From positions 310,001 to 374,000 of the forward strand of contig JADJPU010000001.1 in the NCBI GenBank assembly GCA_016713115.1: a DNA stretch of 64,000 nt. Reading direction: 5' to 3'. Made by a program: the position numbers and the translations under genes. How positions within the stretch are numbered: the stretch's first letter is position 1; each line of letters begins with the position of its first letter. Below the pieces are notes generated by a model. The model saw nothing but the letters and a program-made list of their open reading frames with translations. It did no database searches and was not told where the DNA came from. Below are positions 45,612 to 54,342 of this stretch, in pieces. The DNA is from Cellvibrionales bacterium. Lineage in GTDB: Bacteria; Pseudomonadota; Gammaproteobacteria; Pseudomonadales; UBA7239.

Positions 45612-47405
45612 ATGCGTAGCCACTATTGCGGCGATATCAACAAGGCTCATGTCGGCCAAACCATCACTCTGTGCGGCTGGGCGGATCGCCGCCGCGATCA
45701 CGGTGGTGTGATTTTTGTCGATCTGCGCGACCGCGCCGGTATTGTGCAAGTGGTGTTTGATCCCGATGCTGGCGAATACTTCCACTTAGCCGACCGTGTG
45801 CGCGGCGAGTTTGTACTGAAAGTTACCGGCAAAGTGCGTGAACGCTCTGCTGGCACGATCAATCCCAACATGCCCACGGGTGAAATCGAAATCTATGCCA
45901 CCGCGCTGGAAATTTTGAACAGCGCCGAAACACCGCCGTTCCAACTCGATACCTACACTCAAGTTGGCGAAGATGTGCGCCTGCGCTATCGCTATCTCGA
46001 CCTGCGCCGCCCCGACATGGCGCGCAACCTGCAATTTCGTGCCAAGGTCACATCCATCGTGCGCCAGAGCCTAGAAAAGCAGGGCTTTCTCGACATTGAA
46101 ACACCGATACTCACGCGCGCCACTCCCGAAGGCGCACGCGATTATCTCGTGCCTAGCCGCACACACGACGGCAAGTTTTTCGCGCTGCCGCAATCGCCGC
46201 AGTTGTTCAAGCAGTTGTTGATGGTGGCGGGCATGGATCGCTACTACCAAATTGCTAAATGTTTCCGCGATGAAGATTTGCGCGCCGATCGCCAACCCGA
46301 ATTTACGCAAATTGATATTGAAGCGTCTTTCATCGACGAAAAAGACATCATGCACATTGCAGAAACCATGATCCGCGATTTATTCCGCGAAGTGTTGTTG
46401 GTGGATTTGGGCGATTTCCCTTCCATGCCCTACAGCGTGGCGATGAGCAGATACGGCAGCGATAAACCGGATATGCGTATCCCGCTGGAAATCGTCGATG
46501 TTGCCGATTTAATGAAAGATGTCGCGTTCAAAGTATTTTCCGGCCCCGCTAACGATGCCGGCAGCCGCGTGGCGGCACTGAAAGTGCCAAGCGGCGGTGA
46601 AAAACTGACGCGCAAGCAAATTGACGAATACGGCAATTTTGTTTCGATTTACGGTGCGAAAGGTTTGGCGTGGATCAAAGTCAACGATGTGAGCAATATT
46701 CACAACGGCGAAGGCAGCGGCTTGCAATCGCCCATCGTGAAAAACTTGTCCAATGAAGCCCTGCAGGGTGTGATTGAGCGTCTCGGCGCACAAAACGGCG
46801 ATGTGATTTTCTTCGGTGCCGACAAAACCAAAATTGTGTGCGATGCCCTCGGCGCGCTGCGCTGCAAACTCGGTGCAGATTTGAACTTGTACACCTGCCA
46901 GTGGGCACCGCTGTGGGTAGTAGATTTCCCAATGTTTGAAGCTGACGAAGGTCGCCTCGCTGCGCTGCACCACCCCTTCACGCAGCCCTCTTGCAGCACC
47001 GCAGAACTCGCCGCCAACCCTGCAACAGCACTGTCGCGCGCTTACGACATGGTGTTAAACGGCACTGAACTCGGCGGCGGTTCGATTCGTATTCACGATC
47101 AAGACATGCAGCAAAATGTGTTCCGCATACTCGGCATCAGCGAAGACGAACAGCGTCAAAAGTTTGGCTTCTTACTCGACGCGTTGAAATACGGCTGCCC
47201 TCCACACGGTGGTTTGGCCTTCGGTTTGGATCGTTTGATTATGTTGATGTTGGGCGCGCAATCCATTCGCGAAGTGATCGCCTTCCCGAAAACACAAACG
47301 GCTGCGTGCGTAATGACCGATGCGCCGGGCACGGTAGACAACGCCCAGTTGCGCGAGCTGCATATTCGTCTGCGCGAAAAACCCAAAGCCGACGAAAAAG
47401 CCTGA
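45612..47405 (+). CDS. aspS: Aspartate--tRNA ligase
   Basis: Class IIb synthetase; in Proteobacteria it may be discriminating or also charge tRNA-Asn. 597 residues. It has an N-terminal OB anticodon-binding domain (GWADRRRDHGGVIFVDLRDR), motif 2 (FRDEDLRADRQPEFTQID), the bacterial GAD insert (about 290-420) and motif 3 (GGLAFGLDRLIM). It starts at ATG 45612 with GGAG upstream. It begins the aspS-ruvC-ruvA run; the usual yebC between aspS and ruvC is absent. Confidence 0.97.
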   Translation: MRSHYCGDINKAHVGQTITLCGWADRRRDHGGVIFVDLRDRAGIVQVVFDPDAGEYFHLADRVRGEFVLKVTGKVRERSAGTINPNMPTGEIEIYATALEILNSAETPPFQLDTYTQVGEDVRLRYRYLDLRRPDMARNLQFRAKVTSIVRQSLEKQGFLDIETPILTRATPEGARDYLVPSRTHDGKFFALPQSPQLFKQLLMVAGMDRYYQIAKCFRDEDLRADRQPEFTQIDIEASFIDEKDIMHIAETMIRDLFREVLLVDLGDFPSMPYSVAMSRYGSDKPDMRIPLEIVDVADLMKDVAFKVFSGPANDAGSRVAALKVPSGGEKLTRKQIDEYGNFVSIYGAKGLAWIKVNDVSNIHNGEGSGLQSPIVKNLSNEALQGVIERLGAQNGDVIFFGADKTKIVCDALGALRCKLGADLNLYTCQWAPLWVVDFPMFEADEGRLAALHHPFTQPSCSTAELAANPATALSRAYDMVLNGTELGGGSIRIHDQDMQQNVFRILGISEDEQRQKFGFLLDALKYGCPPHGGLAFGLDRLIMLMLGAQSIREVIAFPKTQTAACVMTDAPGTVDNAQLRELHIRLREKPKADEKA

Positions 47406-47431
47406 TACTTTTTTGATGGCGCGAACTACGC

Positions 47432-47953
47432 ATGACCATCATCCTCGGCATTGATCCCGGCTCGCGCAAAACAGGGTTTGGGATCATTCGCTTGGATGGT
47501 TCGCGCACGCATTACATCAGTAGCGGCGTGATTCGCATTCCCGACACTGCACTGCCTGAACGACTGAAAACGATTTTTGTATCGCTCAACGAAATCATTC
47601 AGCAATTTCAACCGCAAGAAGTCGCGGTGGAAAATGTATTCATGGCCAAAAGTGCTGGCTCTGCTTTAAAACTGGGGCAGGCGCGCGGCGCGGCGATTGT
47701 CGCCGCCGTAAGCCATCATTTGCCCGTGGCGGAATACGAAGCGCGCAAAGTGAAACAGTCGGTGGTGGGCACAGGCGCGGCCACCAAACTGCAAGTGCAG
47801 CACATGGTAAAAACACTGCTGTCACTTGCAGGCGATCCGCAAGAAGACGCCGCCGATGCCTTGGCCGTGGCTCTATGTCACGCGCACACGCAAAAAACAC
47901 TCATCCACGCAGCGGAATCGGCGGGGAAATTTCGGCGCGGTCGCATACGATGA
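47432..47953 (+). CDS. ruvC: Holliday junction resolvase RuvC
   Basis: 173 residues. It cleaves Holliday junctions with RuvAB. Catalytic acidic residues are visible at GIDPGSRKTGFG (D8), VENVF and DAADALAVALCHAH. It begins 27 bp after aspS and lies 33 bp before ruvA, so the three likely form one transcript. Confidence 0.96.
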   Translation: MTIILGIDPGSRKTGFGIIRLDGSRTHYISSGVIRIPDTALPERLKTIFVSLNEIIQQFQPQEVAVENVFMAKSAGSALKLGQARGAAIVAAVSHHLPVAEYEARKVKQSVVGTGAATKLQVQHMVKTLLSLAGDPQEDAADALAVALCHAHTQKTLIHAAESAGKFRRGRIR

Positions 47954-47985
47954 ATAGACATCTGTTTCGCACAAGGAAAAAATAA

Positions 47986-48606
47986 ATGATTGGCTCACTG
48001 CGCGGCACGCTATTGGAAAAACACCCACCTCTACTGCTTGTGGATGTGCAAGGCGTGGGTTACGAAGTGCACGCGCCGATGACCACTTTTTATCAATTAC
48101 CGGCATTGGGCAGTGATATTCATCTGCACACCCATTTTGTGGTGCGCGAAGACGCACAATTGCTGTACGGCTTTATCGATAAATCTACGCGTGAATTATT
48201 TCGCGAACTGATTCGTATCAACGGTCTTGGCCCCAAAATGGCATTGGCGATTTTGTCGGCGCTGGACGCCAGCGAGCTGGTGCTTTGCATCCAAAACAAT
48301 CAGATCAACACACTCACCAAAGTGCCTGGCATAGGCCGCAAAACCGCCGAACGGCTGCTGGTAGAGATGCGCGACCGTATCAGTCACCATCACAGTAACA
48401 ACAACACCGAATCACTCACCAACACGCGCGCGGCCGCAAGCACAGCAGCACCCTCCGTGCGTGAAGATGCAGAGAGTGCGCTGCTGGCGTTGGGCTACAA
48501 ACCACAGGAAGCCGAGAAAATGGTGCAGGCGATACTCAAGTCGCAAACGGTGGATAGCAGCGAGGAGCTGATACGCCTCGCCTTGAAACAGATGTTGGCA
48601 CGCTGA
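47986..48606 (+). CDS. ruvA: Holliday junction branch migration protein RuvA
   Basis: 206 residues. The N-terminal OB-fold (MIGSLRGTLLEK), paired helix-hairpin-helix motifs (INGLGPKMALAILS and KVPGIGRKTAERLLVEM) and a C-terminal RuvB-interacting domain (EDAESALLALGYKPQEAEKM) are all present. AAGG precedes the ATG. The motor subunit gene ruvB, normally next, is absent from this window. Confidence 0.96.
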   Translation: MIGSLRGTLLEKHPPLLLVDVQGVGYEVHAPMTTFYQLPALGSDIHLHTHFVVREDAQLLYGFIDKSTRELFRELIRINGLGPKMALAILSALDASELVLCIQNNQINTLTKVPGIGRKTAERLLVEMRDRISHHHSNNNTESLTNTRAAASTAAPSVREDAESALLALGYKPQEAEKMVQAILKSQTVDSSEELIRLALKQMLAR

Positions 48607-48689
48607 TGCGCTGGCTTTAACTTTCGCAGGTCACAGCGTATTATCCTGAACGAATCAATACCTTATCGACGCAAGGAGTCCATCCTCAC

Positions 48690-49139
48690 ATGAAACGCGC
48701 ACTCATCATCGCCGGTCTAGCCCTCAGCTTTATGGCGAGCCAAGCCTTCGCCAAGGACTATTACAAATGGACGGACGAAAATGGCCTAACGCAATATGCT
48801 GAACAACCGCCTGTTGGCGTAAAAGCTGAAAAGGTCAGCACTTACGGCGGCAGCAGCACGGTCTATGACCCCAATGCCGCCATCGCCGACACTGAAGAAG
48901 GCAAAAAAGAGCAGGCGCACAAAAAAGAAATAGAAGACCAAACCAAGAAGCTGGAAAAGCAGGAGCAGGAGAAGTGCGGCAAGGTTGAAACACAGCTCAA
49001 AACCCTGAAAGAACGCGGCCGTGTGCGCATGGTGGATAAAGACGGCAAGGAGCGCGTGCTGACCCCAGAAGAACAAGCTGCCAAAGTGTTGGAGCTGGAA
49101 AAATACATCAAAGAGACTTGTGAGAAGAAAAAATCATAA
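48690..49139 (+). CDS. DUF4124 domain-containing periplasmic protein
   Basis: 149 residues. A signal peptide (1-21, ending SQAFA) is followed by the DUF4124 motif YYKWTDENGLTQYAEQPP, then a long charged coiled-coil region rich in K, E and Q (about 70-110). The DUF is common in Gammaproteobacteria and its role is unknown. A terminator follows, so it is the end of its unit. Confidence 0.85.
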   Translation: MKRALIIAGLALSFMASQAFAKDYYKWTDENGLTQYAEQPPVGVKAEKVSTYGGSSTVYDPNAAIADTEEGKKEQAHKKEIEDQTKKLEKQEQEKCGKVETQLKTLKERGRVRMVDKDGKERVLTPEEQAAKVLELEKYIKETCEKKKS

Positions 49140-49166
49140 GTTGCTGACTTATTGGTCGCTCTACAG

Positions 49167-49191
49167 ACACCCCAGCTCGCTGGGGTGTTTT
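49167..49191 (+). terminator. Terminator after the DUF4124 gene
   Basis: 8-10 bp stem ACACCCCA / TGGGGTGT (extending with GC pairs), loop near GCTCGC, then TTTTCGTTT. Confidence 0.8.
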
Positions 49192-49252
49192 CGTTTCAGG
49201 TCATGCAGACGCATCGGTTAAACTGCCCGCCCGCCCCACGCCGGTATTCTCC

Positions 49253-50575
49253 ATGTCCAACCCCACAGTCGGTTTCGTCAGTCTCGGCTGCCCCAAGGCA
49301 TTGGTGGACTCCGAGCGCATCCTCACGCAACTAAAACTCGAAGGCTACGATGTAGTGCCCACCTACGAGGCCGCTGATGTGGTGGTGGTGAATACCTGCG
49401 GCTTTATCGACAGCGCCAAACAGGAATCGCTGGATGCCATCAGCGAAGCCATGAACGCCAATGGCCGCGTGATTGTCACCGGCTGCATGGGCAACGGCGC
49501 AGATGCCGAGCGCATCAAGCAGGCACACCCCAACATTTTGTCCATCTCCGGCGCGGCGCAATACGAGCCAGTGATGGCCGCCGTGCATGAATATGTGCCG
49601 CCGCCAAAAACGCACAATCCACTGATAGATTTAGTGCCGCCACAAGGCATCAAGCTCACGCCGCGCCACTACGCCTACCTAAAAATTTCCGAAGGCTGCA
49701 ACCATCGCTGCACTTTTTGCATCATCCCTTCCATGCGCGGTGATTTAGTCAGCCGTCCGATAGGCGATGTGATGAACGAAGCCGAGCGACTGGTGCAAGC
49801 CGGCGTGAAAGAGTTGCTGGTGATTTCACAAGACACTTCCGCCTACGGCGTGGATGTGAAATACCGCACCGGCTTCTGGCAGGGACAGCCGATCAAAACG
49901 CGCATGCTGGAATTGTGCGAAGCACTCGGCTCACTCGGCGTATGGACGCGCTTGCACTATGTCTACCCGTATCCGCATGTCGACGATGTAATTCCCTTGA
50001 TGGCGCAAGGAAAAATCCTGCCCTATCTCGATATTCCGTTTCAGCATGCCTCACCCTCGGTGTTAAAAGCCATGAAGCGCCCCGCGCACGGCGAAAAAAC
50101 ACTGGAGCGCATTCAACGCTGGCGCAGCATCTGCCCTGATCTCACCCTGCGCTCTACCTTTATTGTCGGCTTCCCCGGCGAAACTGAAGACGATTTCCAG
50201 CAACTGCTGCAATGGCTGGAAGTCGCGCAATTAGATCGCGTCGGCTGCTTTCAATATTCGCCCGTGGAAGGCGCCACAGCGAATGCACTGCCCAACGCCG
50301 TGCCGGATGACATCAAGCAGGATCGTTGGGAACGGTTTATGGCCACCGCGCAAAAAATTTCTGCAGCAAAAATGCAGCAAAAAATTGGCTGCGAAATTGA
50401 TGTGTTGATTGATGAAGTGGATGCAGATGGCGCAATTGGTCGCAGCAAGGCCGACGCACCAGAAATAGACGGTGCGGTATACCTCAATGACGCTACGCAC
50501 TTGCAGGCGGGGCAAATTGTGCGTGCGCGTGTCGATGAAGCCGACGAATACGACCTTTGGGCATCTTTAATTTAA
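49253..50575 (+). CDS. rimO: Ribosomal protein S12 methylthiotransferase RimO
   Basis: Adds a methylthio group to Asp of ribosomal protein S12, using two [4Fe-4S] clusters. 440 residues. The N-terminal UPF0004 domain has cysteines in LGCPKALVDSE, NTCGFID and TGCMG. The radical SAM motif is GCNHRCTFCIIPSMRG. A C-terminal TRAM-like domain ends the protein. No strong ribosome site is seen; the start is chosen by family fit. The UPF0149 gene follows 26 bp later. Confidence 0.97.
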   Translation: MSNPTVGFVSLGCPKALVDSERILTQLKLEGYDVVPTYEAADVVVVNTCGFIDSAKQESLDAISEAMNANGRVIVTGCMGNGADAERIKQAHPNILSISGAAQYEPVMAAVHEYVPPPKTHNPLIDLVPPQGIKLTPRHYAYLKISEGCNHRCTFCIIPSMRGDLVSRPIGDVMNEAERLVQAGVKELLVISQDTSAYGVDVKYRTGFWQGQPIKTRMLELCEALGSLGVWTRLHYVYPYPHVDDVIPLMAQGKILPYLDIPFQHASPSVLKAMKRPAHGEKTLERIQRWRSICPDLTLRSTFIVGFPGETEDDFQQLLQWLEVAQLDRVGCFQYSPVEGATANALPNAVPDDIKQDRWERFMATAQKISAAKMQQKIGCEIDVLIDEVDADGAIGRSKADAPEIDGAVYLNDATHLQAGQIVRARVDEADEYDLWASLI

Positions 50576-50601
50576 TCCAGATTTTTTAATAGCGAGTTTT
50601 T

Positions 50602-51342
50602 ATGGCTTACCTCACTACCGCACAACTCAAAACCCTCAGCGATTTTCTTGAAGCATCTGCCCGCCCCACCAACACCATGACACTGCCCGAAGTGCGCGGA
50701 TTTTTGTGGGGCATCGCCAGCACACCTGCTGACATTGAAGATGAAGACTGGCTGCCCTTCGTGTTTGAAGGTGATGATGCAAATTACGCCGACGATGCAG
50801 AAGGCGACAAAATTACCGGCTTGTTATTGGCTTTATTAGAAGAGCAATACGAACGCATCGGTGACGATGATTCAGAATTATCCACTAGCGAATACAACTG
50901 GCACGAAAACGAAGAGCAACGCTGGCCATTAACCGCGTGGTGCAACGGTTTGTTAAAAGCGCACTACTGGCAAGAAGAAGCGTGGAATACCTTGCTAGAA
51001 GAAACCGAACCAGTGAAAACCGAAGACGGCATATTTGATATTGTGGAAGAAGTCGACAGCACACTGAGCATCGCTGCGCTGTTTGCCGATATTGCCGGCG
51101 CGTTGGAAGACAGCGAAGAATCCGCCGAAGTTTTTCTCGCGTCTATGGCAGAAATTGCCGAGCAACTGCCTTGGGTCATGATGAATTACGCCGAGTGCGG
51201 CTGCCTGTTATCAGACATGTTGCAAGAGCCGCAAGAACCCTACCGCCGCGAGCAACCCAAAATTGGGCGCAACGATCCCTGCTTCTGCGGCAGCGGAAAA
51301 AAATACAAAAACTGCTGCATACACGCAGCGAATGACGATTAA
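50602..51342 (+). CDS. UPF0149/YecA-family protein with SEC-C motif
   Basis: 246 residues. The N-terminal helical YecA domain (EVRGFLWGIASTP, WCNGLLKAHYW) is followed by an acidic middle, and residues about 223-242 form a SEC-C zinc motif (RNDPCFCGSGKKYKNCC), as seen in SecA-interacting proteins. Function is unknown. It follows rimO and is 3 bp upstream of gph on the same strand. Confidence 0.9.
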   Translation: MAYLTTAQLKTLSDFLEASARPTNTMTLPEVRGFLWGIASTPADIEDEDWLPFVFEGDDANYADDAEGDKITGLLLALLEEQYERIGDDDSELSTSEYNWHENEEQRWPLTAWCNGLLKAHYWQEEAWNTLLEETEPVKTEDGIFDIVEEVDSTLSIAALFADIAGALEDSEESAEVFLASMAEIAEQLPWVMMNYAECGCLLSDMLQEPQEPYRREQPKIGRNDPCFCGSGKKYKNCCIHAANDD

Positions 51343-51345
51343 GCA

Positions 51346-52036
51346 ATGCCAAACCATCCGTTCGATCTATCTACATTTGATTTGGCCGCATTTGATTTAC
51401 TGCTGTTCGATCTCGACGGCACACTGGTCGATAGCGCGCCAGACATCACCGCTGCTATTGATGAAACGCTGACCGCCAGAGGCTGGTCAGCCGCCGGTTT
51501 GGAGCGTGTGCGCAGCTGGGTGGGCAATGGCTCGCGCAAACTGATTGAACGCGCCGTACTGTTTGCCGCGAACTGCGCTGACATTGAACTTCTCAACGCG
51601 GTGCACGAGGATTTTTTGGTGCACTATGCACAACATAACGGACCAGAAACGCGAATTTTTTCTGGCGTGCAAGAATTTCTTTTACATTGCCAACAACTCA
51701 ATAAAAAAATGGCTTGTGTAACCAACAAACCCATACATCTCGCCAATGCCCTGCTCAAACACATTGACCTAGCAGAATATTTCTCTATTGTGATTGGCGG
51801 CGATTCGTTTCCGCAGCGCAAACCAGATCCAGTTGCGCTGCTGTATTGCTGTGAAAAACTCACCACACCTATTGAGCGCACACTGATGATTGGCGATTCA
51901 GAAACCGATGTGAAAAGCGCGAGAAATGCGGGGATGAAAGTGCTGTGTGTCTTATGGCTACAACCACGGCGGGACTGTCGCTGCGACAAACCCCGACTGG
52001 TTGATTGATGATTTTCGCGAGATTATTTCTGTTTAA
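51346..52036 (+). CDS. gph: Phosphoglycolate phosphatase, HAD family (C-terminal frameshift)
   Basis: HAD-family hydrolase that removes 2-phosphoglycolate. The nucleophile motif is LLFDLDGTLVDSAPDI, and motif III is MIGDSETDVKSARNAGMK. The annotated frame breaks at the TG repeat near 51940-51950 and would stop at 52008. The other frame continues as SYGYNHGGTV, then NPDWLIDDFREI, and stops at 52036, which is what the family expects. A 2-base loss in the TG repeat explains it. Corrected length is about 230 residues. The true end overlaps the convergent dioxygenase gene by 14 bp. Confidence 0.88.
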
Positions 52037-52994
52037 TTTGCTCGGCCGATTGCGTGATGGTTTCTGGATCTAAACCACGGTGCCCCCAGAAATCACCCTC
52101 GCAGAACTGACGCGGCAGCCAATCCTCGCCCACACACAAACCATCCCAACCGATTTCAATTTCAAAACCGAAGGGGCTGCTCATGTAGAACGACAACATG
52201 TTGTCGTTGGTGTGGCGACCCAGCGTTGAAGTCACACGAATGCCAGCATCGTTGACGCGGTCATAGCATTTCAAAACATCGTCGATGGTTTCGCATTCCA
52301 GCATCAAATGGTGCAAGCCATTGATAGGGCCGACGCGTGTCAAGCCAATCGTGTGGTGACGGGGGTTGCAATAGAAAAAGTTAGCGGACATTTCAGGACC
52401 GAACTCAATGTAATCGCTCATGCGGAATTCCAGCACGCGCGAGTAAAAATCAATCGACGCTTGCAAATCTGACACGAACAAATTCATGTGGCCCATGCCC
52501 AGTTGTCCGGTTTTGAATTGCATGCCCTGTGGTGAGACAAATTTGAAATCTTCCACTGCGCCCCAGAAAAACTCGATGGCATTGCCTGCAGGATCTTTGC
52601 TGTGTGCAATACCACTGACAGAACGCGCGCGCGCTTCTTCTGCCGTACCCATGCGCGCTTCCACGCCTTCGGCTTGCAATCTTGCTACTACCGTTTCCAA
52701 ATCTTCTTGGCTCGCCACTTCCAAACCGATATACAAAATACCGGCATTGGTTTGATGTGGATGCACGGCAATACGCCATTGGCGATGATCCAATTTTAAA
52801 TACACAGAGCCGTCGGGACCGACACCCGAGCCTTTGCTGGCTGGCCCAGAAGTCGGATCCATTGGCACACCAAACGATTCACCTGGCAGCGCGCGCGCCG
52901 GCATGGCGCCGATAATTTCTGCGCCGAACTTCATCCACTGCGAAGGATCTGGCGCACCGAAACCCAAATAACCCAAAGATTTAATTTTGCTCAT
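52023..52994 (-). CDS. Type I extradiol dioxygenase (BphC/HsaC-like)
   Basis: 323 residues, two vicinal-oxygen-chelate domains. The C-terminal domain keeps the iron ligands of BphC-type enzymes: H169 (GMGHMNLFV), H228 or H229 (LHHLML) and E280 (FEIEIGW). The expected active-site neighbours are near H213/H214, H261 and Y270 (GRHTNDNMLSFY). Such enzymes open catechol rings next to a hydroxyl; family members include 2,3-dihydroxybiphenyl and steroid 3,4-DHSA dioxygenases. Substrate unknown. It is a single gene between gph and proA. Confidence 0.85.
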   Translation of the reverse strand: MSKIKSLGYLGFGAPDPSQWMKFGAEIIGAMPARALPGESFGVPMDPTSGPASKGSGVGPDGSVYLKLDHRQWRIAVHPHQTNAGILYIGLEVASQEDLETVVARLQAEGVEARMGTAEEARARSVSGIAHSKDPAGNAIEFFWGAVEDFKFVSPQGMQFKTGQLGMGHMNLFVSDLQASIDFYSRVLEFRMSDYIEFGPEMSANFFYCNPRHHTIGLTRVGPINGLHHLMLECETIDDVLKCYDRVNDAGIRVTSTLGRHTNDNMLSFYMSSPFGFEIEIGWDGLCVGEDWLPRQFCEGDFWGHRGLDPETITQSAEQIKQK

Positions 52995-53031
52995 GCCCTG
53001 CTCTCCTTAAAAAACAACCCGATGAAAAATT

Positions 53032-54288
53032 TTATTGACGAATATGCCCGTCACCCAACACCACATATTTCTGCGAGGTCAGCCCTTCTAAACCGACGGG
53101 ACCGCGCGCGTGAAACTTATCAGTAGAAATGCCAATTTCCGCACCCAAACCGTATTCAAAACCATCCGCAAAACGGGTGGACGCGTTCACCATCACACTG
53201 CTGGAATCCACTTCGTTGATAAAGCGGCGCGCTTTGGTGAAATTCTCTGTCACGATACTGTCGGTGTGATGCGAGCCATAGTCATTGATATGCGTCATGG
53301 CTTCATCAAGATTCTGCACAATTTTTATCGCCAACACTGGCGCTAGATATTCTGTAGACCAATCTTCCACCGTAGCGGTCGCAATATTCGTGAGAATTTT
53401 TTGTGTTTTCTCACAGCCGCGCAGCTCCACTTGCTGCTCGTCATAACGCTTTTTGACCGCAGGCAAAAATATGGCCGCCACTTTTTCATGTACCAACAGC
53501 GTTTCCATGGCGTTGCACACGCCGTAGCGATGGCATTTGGCGTTGAAAGCAATCGCTTCGGCTTTTTGCAAATCCGCTTCGTCATCCACATACACATGAC
53601 AAATGCCGTCCAAGTGCTTAATCACTGGCACTTTGGCTTCTGCTGCTACGCGCTCAATCAAACCCTTGCCACCGCGCGGCACAATCACATCCACAAACTC
53701 AGGCATTGCCACTAGCAAACCCACCGCAGCGCGATCAGTAGTGTCGATCACCTGCACCGCATCTTCTGGCAATCCCGCTTGTTTTAAACCTTCACGCACG
53801 CACTGGGCAATCACGCGATTGGCGCGAATCGCCTCCGAGCCGCCGCGCAAAATGCAGGCATTGCCGCTTTTCAGACACAGGCTCGCCGCTTCCACCGTCA
53901 CATTGGGGCGCGATTCATAAATGATGCCCACCACACCCAATGGCGCGCGCATCTTGCCCACCTGAATACCAGAGGGGCGGTAGCTCATGTCCGTGATGGT
54001 GCCGATGGGGTCTGGCAGCGCGGTCACTTGCCGCAAGCCCTCCAGCATGCCGTCAAAAGTTTTGTCATTGATGCTCAAACGATCCAACAGCGCCGCGTCC
54101 AAACCGCTTGCACGCCCCGCCGCCACATCTTCTGCATTGGCCTGCAACACTTGTGCGCGCCGACTCTGCAAAACCTCGGCAATAGCCAACAATGCTGCGT
54201 TTTTTTCACCCGTGGAGGCACGCGCCACTTGCCGCGCCGCTGCGCGCGCGCGCTGCCCCACATCGTTCATGTATTGCTGGATATCCAC
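53032..54288 (-). CDS. proA: Glutamate-5-semialdehyde dehydrogenase
   Basis: Reduces gamma-glutamyl phosphate in proline synthesis with NADPH. I start at GTG 54288 (M-D-I-Q-Q-Y-M-N), with AGGTGG eight bases upstream; a GTG four codons earlier lacks a ribosome site. 418 residues. It shows VGIIYESRPNVTVEAAS, LRGGSEAIRAN, the catalytic cysteine in CHRYGVCNAMETLLVH, and GPVGLEGLTSQKYV at the C-terminus. The proB partner is not adjacent. Confidence 0.95.
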   Translation of the reverse strand: MDIQQYMNDVGQRARAAARQVARASTGEKNAALLAIAEVLQSRRAQVLQANAEDVAAGRASGLDAALLDRLSINDKTFDGMLEGLRQVTALPDPIGTITDMSYRPSGIQVGKMRAPLGVVGIIYESRPNVTVEAASLCLKSGNACILRGGSEAIRANRVIAQCVREGLKQAGLPEDAVQVIDTTDRAAVGLLVAMPEFVDVIVPRGGKGLIERVAAEAKVPVIKHLDGICHVYVDDEADLQKAEAIAFNAKCHRYGVCNAMETLLVHEKVAAIFLPAVKKRYDEQQVELRGCEKTQKILTNIATATVEDWSTEYLAPVLAIKIVQNLDEAMTHINDYGSHHTDSIVTENFTKARRFINEVDSSSVMVNASTRFADGFEYGLGAEIGISTDKFHARGPVGLEGLTSQKYVVLGDGHIRQ

Positions 54289-54342
54289 TTGCCTGCCCAC
54301 CTACAAATCAGCTCTGCATTGTAGCGGAAAGCCATCTAATGC

